Positions 1 to 11,016 of a DNA stretch of 64,000 nucleotides are shown here, piece by piece. This DNA is from Seiridium cupressi (taxonomy: Eukaryota > Ascomycota > Sordariomycetes > Amphisphaeriales > Sporocadaceae). The number at the start of each line of letters is the position of its first letter. Within the stretch, counting starts at the first letter, position 1. A program made the translations under genes and the position numbers. The stretch is taken from assembly GCA_036674765.1 (NCBI GenBank), contig JARVKI010000097.1, forward strand, positions 62,001 through 126,000. Reading direction: 5' to 3'. The notes beneath the pieces were generated by a model. It was given only the letters and a program-made list of their open reading frames with translations, did not search any database and was not told where the DNA came from.

Positions 1-184
1 AAATACATGGGATTGATAGCTTTCTGAAGTCTTCTGGCATATGGAGCCAAGTCCTCACTGCCAGCCTTTTCCTTTTGTTGGTAAACTGTCGGTGGGAGCT
101 TCTTTCGTGTATAAATTTTCGTTTGCATCGTCATCATCTAGGTATTGGGTTGAGATGCTCAATTGTATTCAAATGCGCTCTATT

Positions 185-3029
185 TTATTTTGTTGGAGGG
201 TGGGTAAATCTTCGTAAAAATGGCCACCCGCCACCAGTGAGTTCCTCTAAACTAGATCTCTCTCCATGTCCTTCGCCTGTGTCACTGTTCTCTGTAGTTT
301 GAGGAGTTGTGTCTTGCCTCGGTGTTCCCCAAATCCCCAAAAATCTCTCCAGTATGCTTGATTTCTGATTATCAGCTACTGGGTCAGCATCAGACATCTC
401 ATTCTGCTCTTCCTGGTCATCACTATCTGTAAAATCCTCCTCAATAGGAACGTCCTCCTGGGTCACATACCCGTCAACCCACCAAGATTGAGAAGGACCC
501 AGCACTTCTCCGAGGCATACACTTGGTTCATCCGGGCCTCGGAAGAACCCTTTTCTGTAGTGTAATTTATTTTCTTGAGTATGAAGATGATTTGGCTCCC
601 TCCATATCATGATACGATGAATGATACGGGTATGGTACACTGGTTGCTGTATGGTATCTGGATTGCCGGACTTCTCAACCTCGACGAGTAAGGCAATCTC
701 CCGAGGCCATTCCCTTGGTTGCGGCCCTGATAGTATGATGGCGAGCGTTGATTCTGCAGTTTGCAATCTGTTCAGCTGGTCGCTTGTGTTCTCGTCTGCT
801 GGCTTGAAGCTGTACCATTCACTGAGACTTCGGTCGACTGGGAAGGAGAACTTCACCTCATGCCCGTCTGTATCTGTTCCCGCTGTCGTTCCAAGGATTT
901 TCCCACGGGTCTTGGGTGAATCAGGGTAGAGAAGAAAACCGGGATACTGGACTTGAAGTCCAAGGTTCTGGTCCAAAACAGTAGCTTGCTTCCAGACTCG
1001 TAATGGATCCGGATAGTCTATTTCGTGTGTTGATAACCAGGTATTTAATGCCCAACCGAAGCCTCGGCGATTAAGCCTTTCACCCGGGAGAAAAATCATT
1101 CCCGATGGGATCGATCCCCTGTACTGCTGTTCTAGCAAGGTCCAGAATTCAACAGCCAGACTCTCCAACGTGTTTGCATCCTGGCGACTATTTTCTCTGC
1201 CTGGGTCATCCAATCCGGCTTTTTCGATCTCAGTATCTTCGTATTTGAGATTCAAAAGGGTAGCGAGCGCCAAAACCTCATGCTCTGGTTTACCGGTAGA
1301 CTGAGGACAAAAGGTTAGCGTTTATATATACCGAGGTACCGAGACTCACCCTCCATCTAGTGGCACGCCACGTGTTCGAAACCAGTTTGGCAGTTATCGC
1401 AGGATCGTTCTCCCGATGGTTTACTACTGGCGTGATTCTCCTGTCTCGGCGCTCTTCTCCCATCATGATGTGGGATAACTGATCCTTGACGAGTCTAATG
1501 ATACCCGACGTAGGGCTCTGAATAGCCTTACTCAGTTGCTCTTCGAGAGCATCGAGTTTGAGTAGATTCATTGTTCCTCTCTCGGCCTCCTCAAATGGTA
1601 TGATTATCTGGCGACTTAGGTATGCTTCTTGAAGTGTCCACAGTCGCCGCATCCAGACGCTGGACAATATGCGCATGGCGGCTTCAGCAGGGTTATTCGG
1701 GTTCCCTCTATTCATGGCCTTCAAGCCATTGTCGAGGACAATAGTGTATTTGGACTTATCAAACACTTGGAAAATTTGTCGGATAGCCTTTTTTTTGAGA
1801 CGTTGTTCCACAGAAGGGCCTACCGGCACAACGAGCGTGTCCATCCAGAACAGAGCCTCCTCGGTCTTAGTTGCCCGCTCGATCTGCCTTCGGATAAACT
1901 TCAGTCGGCAAGTGCTCAGCTCATTCTTGTCTTCGTTTCCCCAACCGTCTGACCATACGTGTGACATTGTGACAAATTCAAGTTTCTTGGTGCTGTTCAG
2001 ATCAAAGGGCTCCACCTCGAGGCTGGGACGGTCAGGTCTATCATGGGTTGTGCGAAACCGGATCAGTGGAATGATGTCCCCATCCTGCCTGAGGATCTCC
2101 ATTATTGTTTCCTGAGCTGGGCCGAGTGACTCGCAGCCTTGGCAAGACCCTATATGTCCTGAGTAGGATCCATTCTTATCGTCCTTGGGATTGAATTTGC
2201 ACTTCTCTGCGGTGCAATCCCTATGGTCCTCTTCCATGCGGGCGGAAGTGAAATACGCCTCATACGCCGACATCAGCATGGTTGCATTTGATCTTAGCTG
2301 TCCCCTGAGAAGTTGCATCGCCCGCTTGCACCACCCCTTTTTCTTCATTCCCTCAAAAACGTATCTTGGAGGTCCCCACCCAGCATGATCGTCGGCGTGC
2401 CACCCGTCTAGCTTGACCTTTAGTTTCAAGTCCTTCGATGCCATGATGCTTGCTTTGGCCTCTGACAGAGTTTCACCAAGGCACATCAATACCAGTTCAT
2501 GCTTGTCGTCCATATAAAGGGCGTCGTCCATATCATGAGCGTAGCCAACAGAATTTCCAATGTAGGCACAATTCGTCCGTATCACTTGGCGTGCGTGATC
2601 CAGAACCCAGCCGACCTGGATCATACGAAATCTTAGGCCGTCAAAATGTGCCTTCTCCCAATTCGCCCATTCATCGAGCTTTCGGTTGAGGCAGCTAGTT
2701 GACAGGTATGTCTCGGCGATGAGGTCTTCAAGACTGAGACTCGGTCCTCCTCCATGTTGAACCACTGTAAATGCAAGCCCAAAGAACAACCAGCTTTGCA
2801 GAAAGACAGCAAAGTTGGTGATTGGTTGTTCTTCCCCTAACGGCTGGATCTTGAAATCCTCGCCAATCTTCCAGCCGCAACGCTTTGGAAAGGACCAAAA
2901 GGCTTCGAAATCACTTGGCGGTTTCAGCCTCTTCTCTAGTATATCAGTCTGGCACTGGACCTTCACTCGTTCAGCAATGCCTTGACCATGCTGCTCCGCG
3001 ACATGCTCCATCGTGATGCAGCTGGCCAA
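185..3029 (-). CDS. HET-domain (heterokaryon incompatibility) protein
   Basis: Two exons, 3029..1350 and 1300..185, are joined across a 49-nt intron (1301..1349) with a GTGAGT donor and a CTCAG acceptor. Both exon lengths are multiples of three, and the product is about 931 aa. The HET signature is visible: a Cys-containing segment (DCTAEKC, then SCQGC), then FVTMSHVWSDGWGNEDKNEL, then LFWMDTLVVPVG, then SSVWMRRLWTLQEAYLSR. The C-terminal half carries the region that follows HET in long members of this type (MIFLPGERLNRRGFGWALN, LGLQVQYPGFLL). HET proteins in fungi trigger cell death after fusion of incompatible hyphae, and many are accessory. It lies in the same 10 kb as a hydrolase-TPR gene and a decayed HET paralogue, which suggests an allorecognition island. 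The start ATG at 3029 is the first in the open frame. HET identity is confident; the specific trigger is unknown. Confidence 0.88.
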
Positions 3030-4121
3030 AATATCAGCCTTAGCTCTTAAAGGGTGAATGGTATTGAGAGACGGGCTGTTTGTGACTTTGTTTTCTCATA
3101 CAATTTCTCTTGAGTGGTGTTCAGGGCAGATTATATTACTAGGCATTGTCACTGAAAGATCTTAGCCTTTTTCTTTTTAGCATTATAAGAGGGACTAGAG
3201 CCTCATGGCACTATTTGCATGGCTGATTGATCACTGCTAGTAGGATCACTCGTAGGTGGCCCTGCACCCTTTGCTGATTCGACAGCTGAATACCGCCAAG
3301 TGGGAAGGTGGTGTCGCATTCGCTGCAGGTTAACAACCCTCCTATGGTTTGTATCTATGTTGTACCCGTACTCGAAAGGCCATCACCGCCCCGTAGGGAC
3401 TTTTTTTATTCGGCCCCGGTCTGACCCGGGCTGCAGACGCATGTCGAATTAATTGCCACACACGCGTAGTGAGCCTTGTGAGCCCATCGGTCAATAGCCC
3501 GTGTCACGGGCGCATGCACTACGAGTGATGGCTATCTTCCCTTCAGCAAGTTTCTTTTTTTTTCTTTTTTTTTTCTTCTTTTTTTTTCTTTTTTTTAAGT
3601 TTCTTCTTTAATAGTTTTCTTGTATCATAGGCTTCATAGACTTAGAGTGCCCCTTGGTGAAGCAGTCGCATTCATGGCTTGCCTCCTTGAAAGAAAGGGA
3701 ATAGGACCCAGGCACATGGATCGCACAAGGCTGCGCCCACGTGAAAAGAGTAACGTGGCGCCCTGCAGATGGGATGAATGCATGGTGGAACACCTGATCA
3801 CCGGCCCTCTCACCCCTGCAAGCCCACGCACGAGTTGATTGATTAGGACACTCCCCCAACACAATAGGTTCTTCTACTTGCTTGCATAGTAGGGCTATGG
3901 CTGAGTTTTTGAATTGGGTCGGGCCAAATCGATCATCATTCTGACGAGAGCTTTGTACACCCCCAATGCAGAGCAAGAGAGTGAAAACTTCATCTCTGTC
4001 TCTTCGAAATCCTGAGCAGTGGTTCAATGTTATCATACCTCAAGAGATCTTCACAATGCAGTCAATGGTGAAGGCCCTCGAGGTCCTGTAATGTGTTCTG
4101 TCGCTAACATGGGCTAGGACG
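3030..4121. other. Intergenic region between divergent HET and hydrolase-TPR genes
   Basis: About 1.1 kb serves as the shared upstream region of two divergent genes. It contains a near-pure pyrimidine tract at about 3551-3597 on the plus strand. An open frame at 3608..4036 (minus) has no recognisable domain and no splice context, so I do not call it a gene. Confidence 0.6.
3551..3597 (+). repeat. Polypyrimidine (T-rich, C-interrupted) tract
   Basis: About 47 nt consist only of T with scattered single C residues. This simple low-complexity tract lies upstream of the hydrolase-TPR gene. Such tracts are common in fungal promoters, but no specific function can be read from it. Confidence 0.85.
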
Positions 4122-7100
4122 ATGCGTTCGCGACAATATTTGAGACACCCAAGTCCCACGATCAAACACAGAAGTACGTAAGTTCTTGGTAACAAGGATA
4201 CTCTTCGCTAATATTTTCCTTTTCAAGCATTTTCTTGATTCACGGGTTTGCGACGAATAAGTTTATCTATTTCCGTGAGGTTTTAGAGAACTGGGTTTCA
4301 AAGTCATCGAGAACCGCGAATAAGCCTGTGCTCGTTCGTGCCTTCAGGTTCGATGTGACGCGCATCATTGCAGACGGTTCCAAGGCTCTGCTAGGAGAAT
4401 CTAAACGCCTTCGGGATGCATTGATGAGATGGGTAGAAGACTCTCAAAGCGAAGGCGCTACCGCAGCCACCGCAGCGGTGTCGACGGATACGCGTCCAGA
4501 GCGTTCAGAAACCATATTTTTCATTGCTCATGGCCTAGGTTCCTGGATACTCAAAGATGTTCTAGCCTCACCCAGCAGTGGAAGTATTACATCGGCCCCT
4601 ATAGATGTCGCCCTCATAGACGCTGCAGTCGGACACAATTCATCAGACAGACCATACGTGGATTATCTACAACGTATGAGCAACATCATCAACCTTGGGG
4701 ACTCTGTAAAGGACTCCTATGAGAGCCTATCAGCAGTCTCACGCGAAGTTGACGACAATTTTGATATATTTAAGAAGCATCACATCAGCGAGCATCCTCA
4801 TTTACATATACGAGACTACCCAGTCATCGAAGGATCAATCTGGCTTGCAGAACCACCTTTGCTCGAAGCTAGAGAGACAATAAGTCACCCGACGAATCGA
4901 GAGCCACACTTTGAGACTAACGCTCACAGCAAACACTGACGGATCGCTTTCTACGCGTATTTTGGCCGTCCAATTACGACAAGGAAGTCACCATATTGGA
5001 CTCTATCGAACTTTTCAAGATTATTAGAGAAGTATTTAATCCTGTCTCTGACGAGCAAAGCACGCAGGCTGCCCCGGTAAACCATGCAGTTCCCGGCTCA
5101 CCAACCCGAAGAACATTCGGTGGACAGCCAAGCTCGCCTATAAACCTGAATGCTGTGGAAACCCGCAAGGTTGGCTCAGCGCCACCGATGAATTATTCTG
5201 ATGGCAGCATTGCCATGAGCCGGGTTGATGAGACAGAAAGACATATGAATGCAGGGGATGAGGTACAATCAGTTTTATCAGCAGCACTTCGACCAGCACT
5301 TACCTCGAGCCCCGAAGATCTTAAATTGGCGTCTCGTCTGGCATCGTCCTTCTTCCATAGGGGACAGCTCCAGAATGCCAAAGTTCTATTTGATCAGGTT
5401 CTTCGGGCTATGGAAGAATCGAACCCCCAGCCCATCATAGACATCATCGCCACTCGAATGCAAGTTACTATTACCATGATGTATGGTGGCATACAGAGTG
5501 GCATACAGAGCGACGATGGCCCCAAAGGATTATACTCGGAGGCCCTAGAAGCCCTCAACCAGGTACTCAAGGACATAAATATCCTGGATACTCAAAATGA
5601 GTCCGACGAGGACAGAATGAGAAAAGCCGAGATTCAGGAGGACTGCCGCAAATGGCAAGCACGTTGCATGCTCCGTGCAGGAAAATGGAATCATTCCGAA
5701 AAACTTATATCAAACTTGATCGATGCGGGCTTGGGTGCTTCAGACGAAAAACTACATAGAGATTTGGCTTTGGCATACGCAAACATGGGGAATTATACTC
5801 TCGCAAAGGACTGCATAAAAGTTGCCGAGACCCGTTTGTTTCCAGGAAGCCTCAAGGATAACTCAGAAAAGCCGTTGAACACCTATAAATCGAACCGAGT
5901 CGGCAACGAAGAAAGACCGGAAGAAAAATCGGCTACTGCGAGATCTACCGAGCTGAAGCACATTCAGATTCGTCTCGCAGACGCGACAATATCTATGTTT
6001 GCTGGCGAATATGTACCTGCGTTGAAGATATCCTCCGAAGCTGTGACAGCACTGAAAGAGGCTATTGGTGCCAGACATTTCAGAACACTTGCCGCCTCGA
6101 ACCTGCAGGCCAGGTGTAAGGCATATATGGGCGGGTACAAGGAGGCAGCGACGTTGGCATCTAACACTTATGAAACGGTTGCAAATACTCTTGGGCGTAG
6201 GCATCCGTTGGCTTTAGAATCCATGGACTGCTTGGTGCACGTCTATAGAGCCCAGCACCGTTTTGCAGAGGCAATAGCCACAGCGAAATCCCTCGCAGAG
6301 AATTCCAAGAAGACTCTTGGAAGTACACATCCCCAGACTATTCGCGCTGAATATCAAGTCGCAGTATCACAGCTTGCCATTGGCGATTATTTCACCGCGG
6401 AAAAGGGCCTTCGGAAAGTCGTCATCAGTGCTAGGGACCATCTGGGCGAGAATCACCCCGAGAAGTTGAAATACACGTCCAAGTTCGCGCACGCACTCCT
6501 TGAAATGGGTAAAGTCGATAAAGCATGGGAGGTCGCAATGAATGTAGCCAAGCGTCAAGCAATTCATTATTGGAAGCCACAGGTGAGTGCGCCCAACATT
6601 TAGTTAAAATAGTGTGAAAACTAACGGAAGGGGTGGGGGAAAGGAAAGGATTTCTGAGCCATTGGAGTACATATGTGGTCACTTGCGTAGTCCCTCGAAC
6701 CACAAAGATTCGACGTTCCTTCACCCCCTCCTCGCTACTACCATCCAATTGTTGGCAGTCACGCAAACAAGAAAACTTGATTGTAAGCCTGAGACTGAGC
6801 TTTCTGAAGCTCGGCTATTGCTTGAATGCCTCCAGTCCTACTTTGCAACAAGACACCTTGGCGGATCGAATGAGTTGAAACCAAGTCAATTGTCAATAAC
6901 GACGGACTTCGAACTCGCCATGGTCCTCAAAAGGCTTCATTTTAGAATCAAAGAACCTCGAGCGGCACTCGATAGCATCGAGAACATTGCTGTTCTTCTC
7001 AAAGGGGTTGTAGTTAATCGGAGGGAAGCACTAGGGCCGGACAACCTGGAGACTTTGTGGGCGTACCGCGAGTTGATAAACGTGAGGACCATGCGTAACA

Positions 7101-7567
7101 TGCTCCGAGTCCGCCAAGGAACAATCAAGCGTATCGACTGGAAAAAGCTCGAGAAGCGATCTCAGCAGATCTACCTATCCTTTGATTCGCGGCTAGGATC
7201 ATACCATCCACGGACTCTTACTTGTCGTTTATGGTGGTTTGCCTTTGCGGTACTCAATGAGCCTGAAGGCTCAAAGCAAATTGAGGAAAAGTCCAAGGCA
7301 ATTCTCCAAGTACTGTCCACTCCAGGAGTCACGAATGAACGTTTGGTTGAATCTATGCAGATGCGGAATGCCCTAGCCGACTTGCTGGTACAGGCAGGAT
7401 ACAAAGTTTTTGCATCAAAGCTACTGAAGCCAGTCAAACACCGCATGAAACCGGAGGCAGAGGAAACAGAGGCCAATGAGGACAACGGGGACACCTCTCT
7501 TTCTCTCATTCTAAAAAATCTAGATAACAGTCTGGAGGCGTCTTTGTCAGGGACGAAAATTCCTTAG
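4122..7567 (+). CDS. Alpha/beta-hydrolase fused to TPR repeats (NLR-like layout without an NTPase)
   Basis: The start ATG at 4122 opens a short exon (4122..4177) that joins 4228 across a 50-nt intron with a perfect GTAAGT donor. The N-terminus then reads through STIFLIHGFATNKF, a lipase-type beta-strand and oxyanion segment, and later IFFIAHGLGSWILKDVL, which is placed like the nucleophile-elbow region but with G-L-G-S instead of G-x-S-x-G. From 4930 a TPR array follows, with helical pairs such as GQLQNAKVLFDQVLRAMEES and TLGRRHPLALESMDCLVHVY, and continues to 7567. A GTGAGT donor at 6583 starts an intron that must end near 6643-6667. The join between the hydrolase exon and 4930 is unresolved: CTAAC plus CACAG at 4917-4929 is a good acceptor, but the only in-phase donor (4823) is weak, so a frameshift is possible. 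Fungal NLR-like proteins often pair hydrolase effectors with TPRs, usually around a NACHT or NB-ARC domain, which I do not see here. Confidence 0.68.
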
Positions 7568-8000
7568 CCTCGATCTTTCATTTTCGGCTCTCATAAGCTG
7601 CAGTGCAGGTAGGAGATCAAATTGAAATCAGACGTAGGTATCAGATAGAATCGTGCAATCCTACCAAGCCTAGAATCGGAGGAATTTAGATAGTTCAGTG
7701 CGCTTCGCTTCATTGATGGCGCAGATGGTGTTTGCTATCGCTGTTGTTCTTTGAGCACTCTCTATTGTAGACATATGTATTGTTATTGCGCCTTTTCTCT
7801 GATCCAAATTAGCATTATACCGGGCACTTTATGTACTTGGTTCATCTAGTTCGTCGCCGACAGGTGCGATATAGAACATGTCGGTTCAAGAATTAAACGC
7901 GATGAACACTAATTCGAAATTCTGACTTAAGACAACACCTTGTACATGTATCACCAGTAGGCAGGAGAAGGGAAAAGAAACTCATATACGACCACCTGCC
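7568..8000 (+). other. Intergenic, 3' side of the hydrolase-TPR gene
   Basis: About 430 nt lie between the hydrolase-TPR stop codon and the first recognisable HET-pseudogene codons. I see no coding or RNA feature. Confidence 0.5.
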
Positions 8001-10482
8001 ATGCAGTTCAAACCCAAGTTGGGCTGCCCGGGTTCCATATCTCTCAAGGCAAGAATATGATGACCTCTTGGCTTTTCTGATTATCCCGTTCGAATGGGTT
8101 GGGACAAAACCCGTCTTCTCCGCGGCGACCTCACCGAGCACTCGGCAGAAGAGACTGCTGCGTTTCTCCAGAAATGGCTCTATTTTGGGATGATGCACGA
8201 GGCTCTGCAAATACCCATCAGACGAGAGTAGTTTGTCCTTGAAAGTTCCGGTCTAGCTTTTGTGACGACGAAGAAGCTTCTGGGCCTGATTGCAAGCGCC
8301 CAGAAGAGCGTGCGAATGAAAGCAAGAATCAGCTCACTAGCTGGCTTCTGGAGCTTACTATCAAAGGCAGCAGTGTGCTTGCAAGAAGTGAGACTTGTTC
8401 TGCGATACCATGTCTGGTATCACGGCCAGGTACCTCCAGCCAGTAACAGAGTCAAACAAGATGCCTTGCCAGACGAGATCCTCCTGTCAATATTGGTTCT
8501 CGTGGAAACCGTAGACGCGACTTATAGCCATTTCACCAACCCGATCAAGTCACATTGGTTTCCATATATCCCCGACATTGAGCACGAGACCGTGCCCCTG
8601 GGGATATCTCCGTTGTTGCTCGAGAAACTTAGACGTGTTGGGTCTTGCTGGAATGATATTGGTCGACTTGTTATGTCTTGCGACAATTATACTCTCCGTT
8701 ATGCGAGTACCTTGTATAGAAGTCCCCCAACAGTCGATCACGGCGATTGCTCCATGCAATCTTGCACCGCCAACAATATGGACGAACAAAACTATGTCAC
8801 AAAACACGCCCCTGAATGTACTGGGGACTGCTCGTTCAGAGGACCTGATCCCGAGAAGGTGAAAGGAATTATAAGACAAGGATGTCTTCCAGTCGTCCGC
8901 ATTACTACCCGGCCCGGGAACCGACGCCATTGAAGTGGAGGTGACTTCAGTTGCTGAACGAAGCATACTGCACCCCTTTGTGGCAATCTCACACCTATGG
9001 TCTGACGGTCTAGGGAACCAGGGCCAAAATGAACTTCCAATCTGCCAGCTGCGCCGCTTACAAAGGTTTGCCGATTACACCTTCAATACCGAGCCTGTAT
9101 CGTGTGGGTCTGCCCCACTTCAACTTGCGGTCACACGCCAAATTCCGTACAATGGTTGGGCACATAATTTTCACGGCGTAAAGCCGATGGCATATGCTTA
9201 CAGGAAAGCCATTGGTTATCGACAAACGTGTTTTTGGGTTGACACTCTCTGCGTTCCCCGAGACCCCGAACGAGGAGTCTCGCTATATCTCGGCTGAGGG
9301 ATGTGTACTGGGGTGCCAGCTCAGTCTTGGTACTGGATGCGGACTTGGAAGAACTGAGTTCCTCCATGCCAGAACCGGAGCTGCTGGCAAGGATACAGGC
9401 ATCAGATGGATGCGGCGCTTGGAACTTGCAAGTTCAACTATCTGACGGCGCCTTCGACGTTGGAGGTTCGACAGCCCGTGTCTGGTCCGGATGGTGGTCC
9501 CGATCATTAGTTACGAATACTGTTGAGCTACGTGCAGAGAACTTCTTCGACGAATTTGCCCATCTTAGAAAGGCCTTTGATAAGCCGCTCAAGACATCAG
9601 ATTTTGATGTTCCTGGATATGTAAATCCGCTGGAGAAAGCCCTCGCTGCTTATTCGGGGCGGTCCATCAACAGACAGGGAGATTCTTATATTTGCCTAGC
9701 CTACCTGACGGGAGTCAAATCCCAAGCAGTCTTGGAGATGTCTCGCCTTCGAGAAACTTCCCGAACAGAGAGGCTTCTCTGGGAGATATATTTGATACCT
9801 TCATCCATCATTTTCAGCCCGGGGTGGAAATTGCAGCGACAGGGATATCGATGGGTGACAAACCCTCTCTGGAGTACCCAGCTCTACCACCGAAATACCC
9901 GCGGCAGTAACGCACACACGCGTTCGACCCATCAGTGGGACTGCAGGTGTGGTTCCCAGGGTTCATCATCTCTGCTGCGTGGGCCATTGACCCTGTAGCT
10001 CCCCGCTTCTACTTTTACGACACCACCTCACGCCGTTGGTATAAAGCAACATATGATGTGTCCACCGGGGTGTACCCAGCCTTGCGAGCGATCTCAAAAG
10101 TAGAGGCCATACTCCGCTACAAACAGAAATGGCCGTCATCGTGCCCCCAATGCAAATGTCTTCCGATGTAGAAATTCTACAAAATTTTGGCAATGGATCG
10201 CATAGCCCTGGGGTGCTAGTATGTATAACTACCAAGTATGGAGACGCGCCGTGGGAAGTGCCTGTTTTACCCAACGTCAAAGTGACTTTGAATCCATACA
10301 AGGGTGGAAAGTATTTCTCTAAACACACGATATATTGCAATTATCTGAGGCGGGTCAGGGTTCAACTTGTTGCTGAGAATAAAGTCAAGAAAATGTTGGT
10401 ATTGAACGGGCAACAACTGAGCGATGACGCCGAGCCCGGATTCGATACACTAGCAAGCTTCCCAACACATAGCGAAGGCTGA
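8001..10482 (+). pseudogene. Decayed HET-domain gene with multiple frameshifts
   Basis: HET-protein segments occur in order but in changing frames. Near 8025-8075 is RVPYLSRQEYDDLLAF. From 8094 comes GWDKTRLLRGDLTEHS and then AAFLQKWLYFGMMHEAL, ended by a TAG at about 8229. The Cys-rich pre-HET block (DHGDCSMQSCTANNMDEQNY, then CTGDC) ends near 8930. PFVAISHLWSDGLGNQGQN and FWVDTLCVPRD lie in a second frame to about 9265. RLRDVYWGASSVLVLDADLE and SSIIFSPGWKLQRQGYRWV are in a third to about 9890. GLQVWFPGFII follows in another, and VIVPPMQMSSDVEIL to the end in yet another. The expected WMRRLWTLQ block near 9405-9425 is split between frames. At least six frame changes plus an in-frame stop rule out a simple intron explanation. 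It aligns block by block with the intact HET gene at 185..3029, so it is a paralogue. Confidence 0.85.
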
Positions 10483-11016
10483 AGCTACTTGGGAAGGGGA
10501 TAAGAGTGAGCGTCCATATTTTATGGAGCGGGACCAGAAATGGTGTATTTCGTAAATAACAACACTAAATAGGTCTGAGGCTCTCTTTCGTTATGAAATG
10601 TACGGGCTCGCGACACATCACTGCCATTGGTCCTGCGGCATCCCGCGTGGAAACTCAATGCGCATCTCCTACACAGAAGGGAGTGAAGCCAATCTGTGTC
10701 ACTCCCGAGTCGAAGTCCATCAGTCTTTCCGTTGTCAATCTAGTCAAGCCTCTGCCATGTGGAACCTCGTCCCGGTTTAAGGGGAAAAAATGACAAACTC
10801 AAGAACTTTGCTTCATCAGGTCTTAGGAATTGTTCTAGAAACCTATGTAGTCAGCATTTCAGGATGCAACATTACTTGATTAAGCCCGCTGTCGTGATTG
10901 GTATCATTATCAAACTAAAATTAGAAACTAACTAGGCCATCGTAGTGTTCCGAGCCACCTAATGCTCCTCCCCAATCCCCGTCCTCGACCACGTGCAAGC
11001 AAAATTATCGACTTGC
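10483..11016. other. Intergenic, between the HET pseudogene and the phosphatase 3' end
   Basis: About 530 nt. Short open frames near 10593..10793 overlap in two frames and show no domain, so I see nothing to annotate. Confidence 0.5.

Noticed and set aside
3608..4036. 142-codon minus-strand open frame between the HET and hydrolase-TPR genes
   Set aside because: It has no domain and no splice partner, and it overlaps the promoter region of the plus-strand gene. Overlapping open frames exist in other phases.
8262..8933. Treating the 223-codon frame here as a separate intact gene
   Set aside because: Its content continues HET-protein blocks that are broken at both ends by frame changes, so it belongs to the pseudogene.
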